Source: JACCZX01 sp963710675
GTDB lineage: Bacteria > Pseudomonadota > Gammaproteobacteria > Burkholderiales > Burkholderiaceae_F
Assembly: GCA_963710675.1 (NCBI GenBank)
Contig: CAVQBE010000025.1
Coordinates: 186,001-250,000 of the forward strand
DNA length: 64,000 bases
Direction of reading: 5' to 3'
The stretch's first letter is position 1; each line of letters starts with the position of its first letter. The notes beneath the pieces are model-generated. The model did not search any database, was not told where the DNA came from, and worked only from the letters and a program-made list of their open reading frames with translations. A program made the translations under genes and the position numbers. This document shows positions 28,178 to 39,275 of the stretch, piece by piece.

Positions 28178-28609
28178 ATGGCAAAGAAGATAGTTGGCTT
28201 CATCAAGTTGCAAGTACCGGCAGGCAAGGCGAATCCCTCGCCTCCAATCGGTCCGGCGCTGGGTCAGCGCGGCCTGAACATCATGGAATTCTGCAAGGCT
28301 TTCAACGCGCAGACGCAGAACGTCGAGCCAGGGCTGCCGATTCCGGTCGTGATCACGGCGTTTGCGGATAAGAGCTTCACGTTCGTGATGAAAACGCCGC
28401 CGGCGACGGTGTTGATCAAGAAGGCCGCAAAGATTGAGCGCGGCTCGCCGAAGCCACATACGGATAAGGTCGGCAAGATCACGCGCGCACAGGCCGAGGA
28501 GATTGCAAAGGCGAAGATGCCCGATCTGACCGCCGCGGATATGGAAGCGGCGGTGCGGACGATCGCAGGCAGCGCTCGCTCGATGGGCATCACGGTGGAG
28601 GGTCTGTAA
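28178..28609 (+). CDS. rplK: 50S ribosomal protein L11
   Basis: A 143-residue protein with the L11 N-terminal signature KLQVPAGKANPSPPIGPALGQ and the C-terminal rRNA-binding domain ending AGSARSMGITVEGL. CAGGAG precedes the ATG. It overlaps rplA by one base (TAATG), so translation is coupled. Confidence 0.97.
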   Translation: MAKKIVGFIKLQVPAGKANPSPPIGPALGQRGLNIMEFCKAFNAQTQNVEPGLPIPVVITAFADKSFTFVMKTPPATVLIKKAAKIERGSPKPHTDKVGKITRAQAEEIAKAKMPDLTAADMEAAVRTIAGSARSMGITVEGL

Positions 28610-29295
28610 TGGCAGCGCTCTCCAAACGCACGAAAGCCAATCGCAGCAAGGTCGATACGCAAAAGACGTATCCGGTCGGCGATGCTCTGACGCTGATCAA
28701 GCAATGCGCGACGGCAAAGTTTGACGAATCGGTCGATGTTTCGGTCGCACTAGGTATCGATGCGAAGAAGTCGGATCAGACAGTGCGCGGCTCGGTCGTG
28801 TTGCCAGCAGGCAGCGGTAAGACCAAGCGCGTCGCGGTGTTTGCGCAGGGCGCAAAAGCCGAAGAGGCCAAGGCTGCTGGTGCCGACATCATTGGCATGG
28901 ACGACTTGGCGGCAAAGATTAAAGAAGGCTTTCTGGATTTTGACGTGGTCATCGCTTCGCCGGATGCGATGCGCGTGGTCGGCGGGCTTGGGCAGGTGCT
29001 CGGCCCACGCGGGTTGATGCCGAACCCGAAGGTCGGCACCGTCACGCCCGACGTTGCCCAGGCGGTAAAAAACGCCAAGGCGGGCCAAGTGCAGTTTCGC
29101 GCTGACAAGGCCGGCATCGTGCACGCATCGATAGGCCGCGCTTCGTTCGAGGTCGATCGGTTGCAGACCAACTTAGCGGCGCTGATCGATGCGTTGAACA
29201 AATCGAAACCAGCGTCGTCGAAGGGCGTTTTTCTGCGCAAGATTTCGGTGTCGTCGACGATGGGAGTTGGCGTTCGCGTCGACGCGTCGACTTGA
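28609..29295 (+). CDS. rplA: 50S ribosomal protein L1
   Basis: A 228-residue L1 with LGPRGLMPNPKVGTVTPDVA and the closing SSTMGVGVRVD region. L1 binds 23S rRNA at the exit-site stalk and in many bacteria represses its own L11-L1 message. It is intact, with no frame breaks. Confidence 0.97.
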   Translation: MAALSKRTKANRSKVDTQKTYPVGDALTLIKQCATAKFDESVDVSVALGIDAKKSDQTVRGSVVLPAGSGKTKRVAVFAQGAKAEEAKAAGADIIGMDDLAAKIKEGFLDFDVVIASPDAMRVVGGLGQVLGPRGLMPNPKVGTVTPDVAQAVKNAKAGQVQFRADKAGIVHASIGRASFEVDRLQTNLAALIDALNKSKPASSKGVFLRKISVSSTMGVGVRVDAST

Positions 29296-29581
29296 ATTGA
29301 GCGTTAACAGGCAAGGAAGTAGTCACGTAAAGACTTTGGGCTGCGCGTTACGTCGGAGCATCGATACGGACGCGTTGCTGTCAGAGACCGCTGGAAGAGA
29401 CGGGTTTCTAAGACTTGTTTTCTTTAAGTTTGGAGAGGTTTCCATTCCAGCGCAGACGGTGGACCCGAGGAGAGCATTGAAGTGCGTCAGGAAATTGTTG
29501 AGACGTGCATCGGTGTTTCGCTTCGGTCGCCGGTTTTCAACCGGTGCTGAGCATTGCGAAGCACTTTTATGGAGCCAGTGC
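29296..29581 (+). promoter_or_regulatory. rplJL leader region
   Basis: This 286-base gap before rplJ has no convincing coding frame. Its position and length match the L10 leader, which in other bacteria folds into the binding site for the L10-(L12)4 complex and represses rplJL translation. Short complementary stretches exist (for example GCCGGTTTTCAACCGG at 29530-29545), but I cannot confirm the kink-turn structure by eye. Confidence 0.55.
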
Positions 29582-30104
29582 ATGGGTCTTAATCGGCAAG
29601 AGAAGGCGGCTGTGGTCGAGGAAGTCGGCGCCCTTGTGGCGTCGTCGCAATCGATCGTGGTGGCCGAATACCGTGGGCTGGATGTGGATGCGATCACCCG
29701 ATTGCGCAAGCAAGCGCGCAGCCAGGGTGTGCAGTTGCGTGTGCTGAAAAACACATTGGCGCGTCGCGCGGTCGGTGGAACACCGTTTTCAGGGCTGTCC
29801 GACAAATTGATCGGACCCTTGGTGTACGGCTTTTCCAACGACCCCGTGTCTGCCGCCAAAGTGCTTTCCGGCTTTGCCAAAGACAACGACAAGCTGATCG
29901 TCAAGGCTGGCGGGACGCCCAATTTCGTGATGGACGAAAAGGGAGTCAAGGCGTTGGCCCTGCTGCCAAGTCGCGACGAGTTGCTCGCGAAGTTGATGGC
30001 GACGATGCAGGCACCGATCGGTCAGTTCGTTCGCACGTTGAACGAAGTGCCATCGCGCCTGGTGCGCACGTTGGCTGCGGTACGCGACGCAAGAAGCCGC
30101 GTGA
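29582..30104 (+). CDS. rplJ: 50S ribosomal protein L10 (probable +1 frameshift near the end)
   Basis: The stalk base protein L10. It starts MGLNRQEKAAVVEEV and contains VVAEYRGLDVD and LRVLKNTLARRAV. The frame as given runs to 30145 and adds an atypical basic tail of about 20 residues. Skipping one G near 30089 gives the usual ending VRDQEAA and a TGA at 30102-30104, for 173 residues, leaving a 50-base gap to rplL. I take that as the real end; the uninterrupted version is the alternative. Confidence 0.9.
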
Positions 30105-30154
30105 TCCACATTCGACAATTGAACCGATACAACGCATTTTCTTAGGAGTTGGTA

Positions 30155-30538
30155 ATGGCACTTTCAAATCAGGAAATTCTCGACGCGATCGGGGCGAAGT
30201 CCGTTCTCGAGATCAGCGAACTGATCAAGCTGATGGAAGACAAGTTTGGTGTTTCGGCGGCAGCAGCGGCAGTCGCTGTGGCAGCGCCCGCAGGCGGTGG
30301 TGCGGCGGCGCCGGCGGCTGAAGAGCAGACCGAATTTACGGTTGTGCTCGCGGAGTTCGGCGCAAACAAGGTCAACGTGATCAAGGCAGTTCGCGAGCTT
30401 ACGGGCCTCGGTCTGAAAGAAGCGAAAGATCTGGTCGATGGCGCACCGAAGCCCGTCAAGGAAGGCGCGAACAAGGCCGACGCCGAAGCAGCGAAGAAGA
30501 AGCTGGAAGACGCAGGAGCAAAGGTAGAAATCAAATAG
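30155..30538 (+). CDS. rplL: 50S ribosomal protein L7/L12
   Basis: A 127-residue protein: an N-terminal dimerisation helix pair (IGAKSVLEISELIKLMEDKF), an Ala/Gly hinge and the C-terminal factor-binding domain (FGANKVNVIKAVRELTGLGL, ending AGAKVEIK). AGGAG precedes the ATG at 30155. An in-frame TTG two codons upstream is not needed. Confidence 0.97.
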   Translation: MALSNQEILDAIGAKSVLEISELIKLMEDKFGVSAAAAAVAVAAPAGGGAAAPAAEEQTEFTVVLAEFGANKVNVIKAVRELTGLGLKEAKDLVDGAPKPVKEGANKADAEAAKKKLEDAGAKVEIK

Positions 30539-30551
30539 ATAAGTTTGCGTT

Positions 30552-30631
30552 GCCGGCGAAGCGCAGCTTCGCCGGCGCCCCTGAACACATAGGGGACTTT
30601 GATGTGGGGATTTCGTCCCCACATCAAAGTC
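30552..30631 (+). promoter_or_regulatory. Paired hairpins between rplL and rpoB (attenuator or RNA-processing site)
   Basis: Two perfect hairpins in tandem. The first has an 11-bp stem (GCCGGCGAAGC/GCTTCGCCGGC, 3-base loop, 30552-30576). The second has a 16-bp stem (GACTTTGATGTGGGGA pairing with TCCCCACATCAAAGTC, 5-base loop, 30595-30631). Neither is followed by a T-tract. In E. coli the same gap holds a partial terminator and an RNase III site that set the rplL:rpoB ratio; I infer the same role here. Confidence 0.7.
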
Positions 30632-30777
30632 TTCCCTGGATGAACGAACGCGCAGGACACACCTACGCCGCTCGGATGCATGCGTTTAACGCTGCGTCCG
30701 TGGCGGCATTTGTCGTCCCCGCGTCGAGCATCTTGGGCTAGTTGTTTTGCCCTTCTCCCGTACCGAACGGAGCGTCC

Positions 30778-33700
30778 ATGCCGTACTCGTTCACTGAAAA
30801 AAAGCGCATTCGCAAGAGCTTTGCCAAACGGCCGAGCGTGTTGTCTGTGCCGTTTTTGCTTGCGACCCAGCTTGAGTCGTATACCCACTTTCTGCAGGCC
30901 GACGTACCGCCGGCCAAGCGCGAGAACCACGGCTTGCAAGCCGCGTTCACGTCGATCTTCCCGATCTCCAGCCATAACGGCATGGCGCGGCTCGAGTTCG
31001 TCAGCTTTCATCTGGGCGAACCGCCGTTCGACGTCAAGGAGTGCCAACAGCGCGGCCTGACGTATGCGTCGCCGCTGCGCGCCAAGGTGCGGCTGGTGAT
31101 CATGGACCGTGAGGCGTCGAAGCCGACCGTCAAGGAAGTGAAAGAGCAAGAGGTCTACATGGGCGAGATACCGCTGATGACGACCACCGGCTCGTTCGTC
31201 ATCAACGGCACCGAGCGAGTCATCGTGTCGCAGCTGCATCGCTCGCCCGGGGTGTTCTTCGAACACGATCGTGGCAAGACGCATTCGAGCGGCAAGCTGC
31301 TGTTCTCGGCGCGCGTGATTCCCTATCGCGGCTCATGGCTCGACTTCGAATTCGATCCAAAGGACATCCTGTATTTCCGCGTCGATCGCCGCCGCAAGAT
31401 GCCGGCCACGATTCTGCTGAAGGCTATTGGACTTTCCAACGAGCAGGTACTGGCGCACTTTTTCCGCTTCGACACGTTTGCACTGAGTGCCGAAGGCGGG
31501 TTTATGGAGCTTGTGCCCGAGCGGCTGCGCGGCGAGACAGCGCGCTTCGACATCACCGACAAGACCGGCAAGGTCATGGTCGCGAAGGACAAGCGCATCA
31601 ACGCCAAACATATCCGCGACATGGAAGCCGCGGGCATGAAGCGCATCGCGGTCACCGAGGACTATCTGCTGGGCCGTGTGCTGGCCAATAACGTCGTCGA
31701 TCCGGAGACCGGCGAGATCGTTGCAAGCGCCAACGATGAGTTGACCGAAGATCTGCTGAAGAAACTGCGCGTGGCAAACGTGCAGGAGATTCGTACGATT
31801 TACATCAACGATCTGGATCAGGGCGCGTTCATCTCGAACACGTTGCGTATCGACGAAACCGGCGATCAGCTCGCTGCGCGTATCGCCATTTACCGGATGA
31901 TGCGACCGGGCGAGCCGCCGACCGAGGATGCGGTCGAGACGCTGTTCCGTCGCCTGTTCTTCGACGAAGACACGTACGACCTGTCGCGCGTCGGCCGCAT
32001 GAAGGTCAATAGCCGCTTCGGCCGACCGGAAATCACCGGTCCGATGACGCTGACGCACGAAGACATCGCCGACACGATGAAGCTGCTGGTCGAGCTGCGC
32101 AACGGGCGAGGCGAGATCGACGACATCGACCACCTGGGTAATCGTCGCGTACGAGTCGTAGGCGAGCTTGCCGAGAACCAGTTCCGCGCGGGACTCGTTC
32201 GCGTTGAACGCGCCGTCAAGGAGCGGTTAGGCCAGGCCGAAACAGAAAACCTGATGCCGCACGACCTGATCAACAGTAAGCCGATCAGCGCATCGATCCG
32301 CGAGTTCTTCGGCTCGTCGCAGCTAAGCCAGTTCATGGACCAAACCAACCCGCTGTCGGAGATCACGCACAAGCGTCGTGTCTCGGCGTTGGGACCTGGC
32401 GGATTGACGCGCGAGCGTGCCGGCTTCGAGGTGCGGGACGTGCATCCGACGCACTATGGCCGCGTATGCCCGATCGAGACGCCTGAGGGTCCGAACATCG
32501 GCCTGATCAACTCGATGGCGCTGTATGCGCAGTTGAACGAGTACGGTTTTCTCGAGACGCCGTATCGGAAGGTCGACGGCGGGAAGGTCACGACTGACAT
32601 TTCGTATTTGTCGGCGATCGAAGAAGGCAAGTATGTGATTGCGCAGGCCAATGCGCCGCTCGACAAGAACGGCAAGTTCCAGGACGAGCTGGTCAGCTGC
32701 CGCGAAAACGGCGAGTTCGTGCTGATGTCACCGGGTCGCGTCCAGTACATGGACATCGCGCCGTCGCAGATCGTATCGGTTGCGGCATCGTTGATTCCGT
32801 TCCTCGAGCACGATGACGCGAACCGCGCGCTGATGGGTTCGAACATGCAGCGCCAGGCGGTGCCTTGCCTGCGTCCTGAGAAGCCCTTCGTGGGCACCGG
32901 TGTCGAGCGCACTGTGGCGGTCGACTCGGGTACGACCGTGCAGGCGTTGCGCGGCGGCACGGTGGACTACGTCGATGCGAATCGCATCGTCGTTCGCGTT
33001 GACGACAAGGAAAACGTTCAGGGCGAAGTCGGCGTCGATATCTACAACCTGACGAAGTACACGCGCTCGAATCAGAACACCAACATCAATCAGACGCCGA
33101 TCGTCAAGAAGGGCGAATCGATTGCCAAGGGCGACGTGGTCGCCGACGGTGCATCGACCGATCTGGGCGAGCTCGCGCTCGGCCAGAACATGCTGGTCGC
33201 GTTCATGCCGTGGAACGGCTACAACTTCGAAGATTCGATCTTGATCTCGGAGCGAGTCGTTTCGGACGACCGCTACACATCGATCCACATCGAAGAGTTG
33301 AACGTCGTCGCACGCGACACGAAGCTGGGGCCAGAAGAAATCACCCGCGACATTTCCAATCTTTCGGAGAATCAGCTCGGCCGGCTCGATGATTCCGGCA
33401 TCGTCTATATCGGTGCTGAAGTGAATGCCGGTGATGTGCTGGTCGGCAAGGTCACGCCAAAAGGCGAGACGCAACTGACGCCGGAAGAAAAACTGCTGCG
33501 CGCGATCTTCGGTGAAAAGGCTTCGGACGTGAAGGACACATCGCTGCGCGTGCCGTCAGGCATGAGCGGCACGGTGATCGACGTTCAGGTGTTCACACGT
33601 GAAGGCATCGTGCGCGATCGCCGTGCGCAAAACATCATCGATGACGCACTGAAACGGTACCGGCAGGACTTGAACGATCAGCTGCGCATCGTCGAAGGCG

Positions 33701-34878
33701 ATGCGTTCCAGCGGATCGAGAAGCTGTTGCTGCGCAAGGAAGCGACCGGCGGCCCGAATCGTCTCGCGCGCGGTACGGTGGTGACCAAGGATTACCTGTC
33801 ATCGCTGGAGAAGTATCACTGGTTTGAGATTCGCCTGGCCGATGACGACGCCGCGGCACAGCTCGAGGCGCTGAAGGATTCGATCGAGCAAAAGCGCAAG
33901 CAGTTCGATCAGGCGTTCGAAGACAAGAAGAAGAAGCTGACACAAGGTGACGAGCTGCCGCCAGGCGTGCTGAAGATGGTCAAGGTGTATCTGGCCGTCA
34001 AGCGTCGCCTGCAGCCGGGCGACAAGATGGCGGGACGCCACGGCAACAAGGGCGTCGTGTCGCGCATCGTGCCGGTAGAAGACATGCCGTACATGGCCGA
34101 TGGAACGCCGGTCGACCTGGTGTTGAATCCGCTTGGCGTGCCATCGCGTATGAACGTTGGACAGATTCTTGAAACCCATCTTGGATGGGCGGCCAAGGGT
34201 CTGGGTCAACGTATCGGTGACATGGTCGCCAACGTCAAGGCAGGGCAGCTGCGAACTTTCCTGAAAGAGGTCTACAACCGTTCGGGCAAGCCGGAAGAGA
34301 TCGATCAGCTCAGTGACGACGAAGTCACTCAGCTTGGCGAGCATCTGAAGGACGGCGTGCCGTTTGCGACGCCCGTGTTCGACGGTGCCGCGGAAAAAGA
34401 AATCCACGCGATGCTGGACCTTGCTTATCCGGACGAAGTAGCGAAGGCGTTGCAACTGACGCCGACCAAAACGCAGACGCGCTTGTTCGACGGCCGTTCG
34501 GGTGAGATTTTCGAGCGCCCGGTGACCGTCGGCTACATGCACATGCTGAAGCTGCATCACCTTGTCGACGACAAGATGCATGCACGCTCGACCGGCCCGT
34601 ACTCGCTGGTCACACAGCAGCCGCTCGGTGGCAAAGCGCAGTTCGGTGGCCAGCGTTTCGGCGAGATGGAAGTGTGGGCACTCGAGGCCTATGGCGCTGC
34701 GTATGTGTTGCAGGAGATGCTGACGGTGAAGTCGGACGACGTGCAAGGTCGCACAAAGGTGTACGAAAACATCGTCAAGGGCGATCACGTGATCGATGCC
34801 GGCATGCCGGAGTCGTTCAACGTGCTGGTCAAGGAAATCCGCTCGCTAGGTATTGATATTGATTTGGAGCGCAACTAA
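30778..34878 (+). CDS. rpoB: RNA polymerase subunit beta
   Basis: A 1366-residue beta subunit, complete over 4.1 kb without a frame break. It starts MPYSFTEKKRIRKSF. The rifampicin-pocket segment SQLSQFMDQTNPLSEITHKR is the usual wild-type form. The late conserved parts GDKMAGRHGNKGVVS, EMEVWALEAYGAAY and the closing IRSLGIDIDLE are present. The ATG at 30778 matches the family start. It overlaps rpoC by one base (TAATG). Confidence 0.98.
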   Translation: MPYSFTEKKRIRKSFAKRPSVLSVPFLLATQLESYTHFLQADVPPAKRENHGLQAAFTSIFPISSHNGMARLEFVSFHLGEPPFDVKECQQRGLTYASPLRAKVRLVIMDREASKPTVKEVKEQEVYMGEIPLMTTTGSFVINGTERVIVSQLHRSPGVFFEHDRGKTHSSGKLLFSARVIPYRGSWLDFEFDPKDILYFRVDRRRKMPATILLKAIGLSNEQVLAHFFRFDTFALSAEGGFMELVPERLRGETARFDITDKTGKVMVAKDKRINAKHIRDMEAAGMKRIAVTEDYLLGRVLANNVVDPETGEIVASANDELTEDLLKKLRVANVQEIRTIYINDLDQGAFISNTLRIDETGDQLAARIAIYRMMRPGEPPTEDAVETLFRRLFFDEDTYDLSRVGRMKVNSRFGRPEITGPMTLTHEDIADTMKLLVELRNGRGEIDDIDHLGNRRVRVVGELAENQFRAGLVRVERAVKERLGQAETENLMPHDLINSKPISASIREFFGSSQLSQFMDQTNPLSEITHKRRVSALGPGGLTRERAGFEVRDVHPTHYGRVCPIETPEGPNIGLINSMALYAQLNEYGFLETPYRKVDGGKVTTDISYLSAIEEGKYVIAQANAPLDKNGKFQDELVSCRENGEFVLMSPGRVQYMDIAPSQIVSVAASLIPFLEHDDANRALMGSNMQRQAVPCLRPEKPFVGTGVERTVAVDSGTTVQALRGGTVDYVDANRIVVRVDDKENVQGEVGVDIYNLTKYTRSNQNTNINQTPIVKKGESIAKGDVVADGASTDLGELALGQNMLVAFMPWNGYNFEDSILISERVVSDDRYTSIHIEELNVVARDTKLGPEEITRDISNLSENQLGRLDDSGIVYIGAEVNAGDVLVGKVTPKGETQLTPEEKLLRAIFGEKASDVKDTSLRVPSGMSGTVIDVQVFTREGIVRDRRAQNIIDDALKRYRQDLNDQLRIVEGDAFQRIEKLLLRKEATGGPNRLARGTVVTKDYLSSLEKYHWFEIRLADDDAAAQLEALKDSIEQKRKQFDQAFEDKKKKLTQGDELPPGVLKMVKVYLAVKRRLQPGDKMAGRHGNKGVVSRIVPVEDMPYMADGTPVDLVLNPLGVPSRMNVGQILETHLGWAAKGLGQRIGDMVANVKAGQLRTFLKEVYNRSGKPEEIDQLSDDEVTQLGEHLKDGVPFATPVFDGAAEKEIHAMLDLAYPDEVAKALQLTPTKTQTRLFDGRSGEIFERPVTVGYMHMLKLHHLVDDKMHARSTGPYSLVTQQPLGGKAQFGGQRFGEMEVWALEAYGAAYVLQEMLTVKSDDVQGRTKVYENIVKGDHVIDAGMPESFNVLVKEIRSLGIDIDLERN

Positions 34879-37800
34879 TGAAGGCACTTCTCGATCTGTT
34901 CAAGCAGGTCCAGCAGGAAGAGCAATTCGATGCCATCAAGATCGGCATCGCATCGCCCGACAAAATCCGTTCGTGGTCATTCGGTGAAGTCAAAAAACCG
35001 GAAACCATCAACTACCGCACGTTCAAGCCCGAGCGTGACGGGCTGTTTTGCGCGAAGATTTTCGGACCGATCAAGGATTACGAGTGCCTGTGCGGCAAGT
35101 ACAAGCGGCTGAAGCACCGTGGCGTGATCTGCGAAAAATGCGGCGTTGAAGTGACGCTGGCCAAAGTGCGCCGCGAGCGCATGGGCCATATCGAACTTGC
35201 CAGCCCGACCGCGCACATCTGGTTCCTGAAGAGCCTGCCGTCGCGCATGGGGATGGTGCTCGACATGACGCTGCGCGATATCGAGCGCGTGCTGTATTTC
35301 GAGGCGTTCTGCGTCGTTGATCCCGGCTTCACACCCCTGAAGAAGGGGCAGCTGATGACCGAGGATGACTTCATCGCAAAGACCGAGGAATACGGCGACG
35401 ACTTCCGTGCACTGATGGGCGCCGAAGGCGATTCGCGAGTTGCTGCGCGGCATCGATGTCAACAAGGAAATCGAAACGCTGCGCAAGGATCTGTCGGAAA
35501 CCGGCTCCGAAGCGAAGATCAAGAAGTTCGCGAAGCGGCTGAAAGTGCTCGAGGGTTTTCAACGCTCCGGCATCAAGCCCGAGTGGATGATTCTCGAAGT
35601 GCTGCCGGTGCTTCCGCCCGAGCTGCGCCCGCTGGTGCCGCTTGATGGCGGTCGCTTTGCGACGTCGGATCTGAACGATCTGTATCGCCGCGTGATCAAC
35701 CGCAACAACCGGTTGAAGCGTCTGCTCGAGCTCAAAGCGCCCGAGATCATCGTGCGCAACGAGAAGCGCATGCTGCAGGAGTCGGTCGATTCGTTGCTCG
35801 ACAACGGCCGTCGCGGCAAGGCAATGACGGGCGCGAACAAGCGTCCGCTGAAGTCGCTCGCCGACATGATCAAGGGCAAGGGCGGCCGCTTCCGGCAGAA
35901 CCTGCTCGGCAAGCGCGTCGACTATTCGGGCCGCTCGGTCATCGTCGTCGGTCCGCAGTTGAAGCTGCATCAATGCGGTTTGCCGAAGCTGATGGCGCTG
36001 GAGCTCTTCAAGCCGTTCATCTTCAACAAGCTCGAATTGCAGGGGCTGGCGACGACGATCAAGGCCGCGAAGAAGATGGTCGAGTCGGGCGAGCCGGTCG
36101 TATGGGACATCCTGGAAGAGGTGATTCGCCAGCATCCGGTGATGTTGAACCGTGCGCCGACGTTGCACCGTCTTGGTATTCAGGCGTTCGAGCCGGTGTT
36201 GATCGAAGGCAAGGCGATCCAGCTGCATCCGCTGGTCTGTGCGGCGTTCAATGCCGACTTCGACGGCGACCAGATGGCTGTCCACGTTCCGCTGTCGCTC
36301 GAAGCGCAGCTCGAAGCACGCTCGCTGATGTTGGCGTCGAACAACGTGCTGTTCCCGTCGAACGGCGATCCGTCGATCGTGCCGTCACAGGACATCGTGC
36401 TCGGCCTTTACTACGCAACGCGCGAGAAGATCAACGGCATGGGTGAAGGGTCGTTCTTTGCCGATCTGGCTGAAGTGCATCGCGCGTATGAAAACCGCGA
36501 AGTCGAGCTGCAAACGCGTGTCACGGTGCGCGTGCGCGAATTCGACGTCAATGTCGAGACCGGCGAGAAGACACCGAAGCTGACGCGTTACGAAACGACG
36601 GTCGGCCGCGCGTTGATGTCGGAGATTCTGCCGGCTGGGCTGTCATTCAACGTGCTCAACAAGCCGCTGAAGAAAAAGGAAATCAGCCGGTTGATCAATC
36701 TCGCCTTTCGCAAGTGCGGTCTGCGCGAAACCGTGATCTTTGCCGACAAGCTGATGCAAACGGGCTTCACGCCTCGCGACGCGCGCCGGTCTGTCGATTG
36801 CGATCGACGACATGGTCGTACCGGCTCAAAAGGAAGAGATCATTCGCAACTCCGAGCGTGAGGTTAAGGAGATCGAGGCGCAGTACACCTCGGGCCTGGT
36901 CACGCAGGGCGAGCGCTACAACAAGGTCGTGGACATCTGGGGCCGCGCCGGCGATCACGTCGGCAAGGTCATGATGGAGCAGCTGGCGACCGAGCAGGCA
37001 AGCGACCGTCATGGCCGTGTTTCGTCACAGGAATCGTTCAATTCAATCTGGATGATGGCCGACTCCGGTGCGCGCGGTTCGGTAGCGCAGATTCGGCAGT
37101 TGGCCGGCATGCGTGGATTGATGGCGAAGCCCGATGGCTCGATCATCGAGACACCGATCACCGCCAACTTCCGCGAAGGCCTGAACGTTTTGCAGTACTT
37201 CATCTCGACACACGGCGCTCGTAAAGGCCTGGCGGACACGGCGTTGAAGACGGCGAACTCGGGTTACCTGACGCGACGTCTGGTCGACGTCACGCAGGAC
37301 CTGGTCGTTACTGAGGACGATTGCGGCACCGGCAACGGTGTCACGATGAAAGCGCTGGTCGAAGGCGGCGAAGTCATCGAAGCGTTGCGCGACCGCATCC
37401 TGGGCCGTGTAATCACGATGGATGTGCTGAATCCGGAGACGCAGGAAGTGCTGCATCCGATCGGGCATCTGCTCGACGAAGACGATGTCGACAATATCGA
37501 GGCTCTCGGTATCGACGAAGTCGCGTGTTCGGACGCCGCTGTCATGCGAAACGCGTTATGGCTTGTGCGCAAGATGCTATGGACGCGACCTCGGTCGTGG
37601 CGTGTTGGTCAACGCTGGCGAAGCGGTGGGCGTCATTGCCGCTCAATCGATCGGCGAGCCCGGCACGCAGTTGACGATGCGCACGTTCCATATCGGCGGC
37701 GCAGCGTCGCGTGCTGCCGTGGCGTCGGGCGTCGAAGCCAAGAGCAACGGTACCGTGCGCTTTACCAGCACGATGCGCTATGTCACGAATGCCAAGGGCG

Positions 37801-39113
37801 AGCAGGTCGCCATCGGCCGCTCGGGCGAAGTGACGATCGTCGACGACAACGGCCGCGAACGCGAGCGCCACAAGGTGCCTTACGGTGCAACGCTGTTGGC
37901 GGCGGATGGCAAGCAGGTCAAGGCCGGCACGCAGCTCGCCAGCTGGGATCCGCTGACGCGTCCGATCGTTACGGAGTTCGCGGGAACGGTGAAGTTCGAG
38001 AACGTCGAAGAAGGCGTCACCGTTGCACGGCAGATCGATGAGGTGACTGGACTTTCGACGCTGGTTGTCATCGATGCCAAGCGCCGTGGTCCGACGGCAG
38101 CGAAGGGCGTGCGTCCGCAGGTGAAGCTGCTGAACGAGATGGGTGACGAGGTCAAGATTCCCGGCACCGAGCACTCGGTGACGATCAGCTTCCCGGTGGG
38201 GGCGCTGATTGTCGTGCGCGACGCGCAGCAAGTAGGCGTCGGCGAAGTACTCGCCCGGATTCCGACCGAGTCGCAGAAGACACGCGACATCACCGGCGGT
38301 CTTCCGCGAGTCGCCGAGCTGTTCGAAGCGCGTTCACCGAAAGACGCCGGCATGCTGGCCGAGGTAACGGGCACCGTGACATTCGGCAAGGAAACGAAAG
38401 GCAAGCAGCGCCTGATCATCACCGACCTGGACGGCGAAGAGCATGAATTCCTGATTTCGAAGGAAAAACACATGCTCGTGCACGACGGCCAGGTGGTGAA
38501 CAAGGGCGAGCTGATCGTCGATGGCTCAGCCGATCCGCACGACATCCTTCGCCTGCTGGGTGTAGATGCGCTCGCCCGCTATATCGTCGACGAAGTGCAG
38601 GACGTCTATCGGTTGCAGGGTGTGAAGATCAATGACAAGCACATCGAAGTAATCGTGCGGCAGATGCTGCGCCGGGTGCAAATCAGCGATCCGGGTGATG
38701 CTCCCTTCATTACCGGTGAGCAGGTTGAACGCTCCGAGATGCTGGACGAAAACGACAAGGCGATCGCAGAAGGCAAGCGTCCCGCGTTGTACGAAAACAT
38801 CCTGCTTGGCATCACCAAGGCGTCTTTGTCGACCGACTCGTTCATCTCCGCGGCTTCGTTCCAGGAAACCACGCGTGTGCTGACCGAAGCGGCGATCATG
38901 GGCAAGAAGGACGATCTGCGCGGCCTGAAGGAAAACGTCATCGTCGGCCGGCTGATACCGGCCGGAACCGGCATGGCGTTCCATCGGGCGCGCAAGGAGA
39001 AGGAAGCGGCCGATGCGCTGGAGCAAAAACAGTTGGCCGAGATGGAGTTGATGGCGCCGGTCGCGGGAGAGGCGGAATCCGGAGCCGACGAATCAGCAGA
39101 GGTTGCCGAGTAA
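34878..39113 (+). CDS. rpoC: RNA polymerase subunit beta-prime (three +1 frameshifts)
   Basis: Beta-prime, about 1410 residues once corrected. The N-terminal zinc motif CLCGKYKR...CEKCGVEV and the catalytic NADFDGDQMAVH are intact, as are the trigger-loop region (IAAQSIGEPGTQLTMRTFHIGG) and C-terminus. Single extra bases lie near 35427 (before IRELLRGID), near 36770 (before LATRAGLSIAIDDM) and near 37523 (before VRTPLSCETRYG). The span of 4236 is 4233 plus three. Because rpoC is essential and single-copy, these are most likely sequence errors. Confidence 0.97.
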
Positions 39114-39176
39114 CACGGAAAACGGCAGAACGGCTCGTGGCGACGGGCCGTTCACTCTGCTGGGTTGATCCGCGCC

Positions 39177-39205
39177 TTGACCATTAACTCGGGTCTGGCG
39201 ATAAT
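39177..39205 (+). promoter_or_regulatory. Sigma70 promoter upstream of rpsL (str operon)
   Basis: TTGACC (39177-39182) and GATAAT (39200-39205) are separated by exactly 17 bases, in the rpoC-rpsL gap about 70 bases before the rpsL ATG. This is the expected place of the str promoter. Confidence 0.75.
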
Positions 39206-39275
39206 CGTAGGCTTTTCGGCGCCCGTTGCTCGACTCGGGCGCCGCGCTTTTTGGAAAACCGTTTTGGATAACTAG

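Noticed and set aside
36769..37530. Programmed +1 ribosomal frameshifting as an explanation for the broken genes
   Set aside because: The junctions (for example ACG-C-CTC, GTC-G-CGT, GGG-T-CAG, TCG-T-TTC) share no slippery codon, stop codon or upstream Shine-Dalgarno-like stimulator, unlike prfB. Missing bases also occur. Sequence error is simpler.
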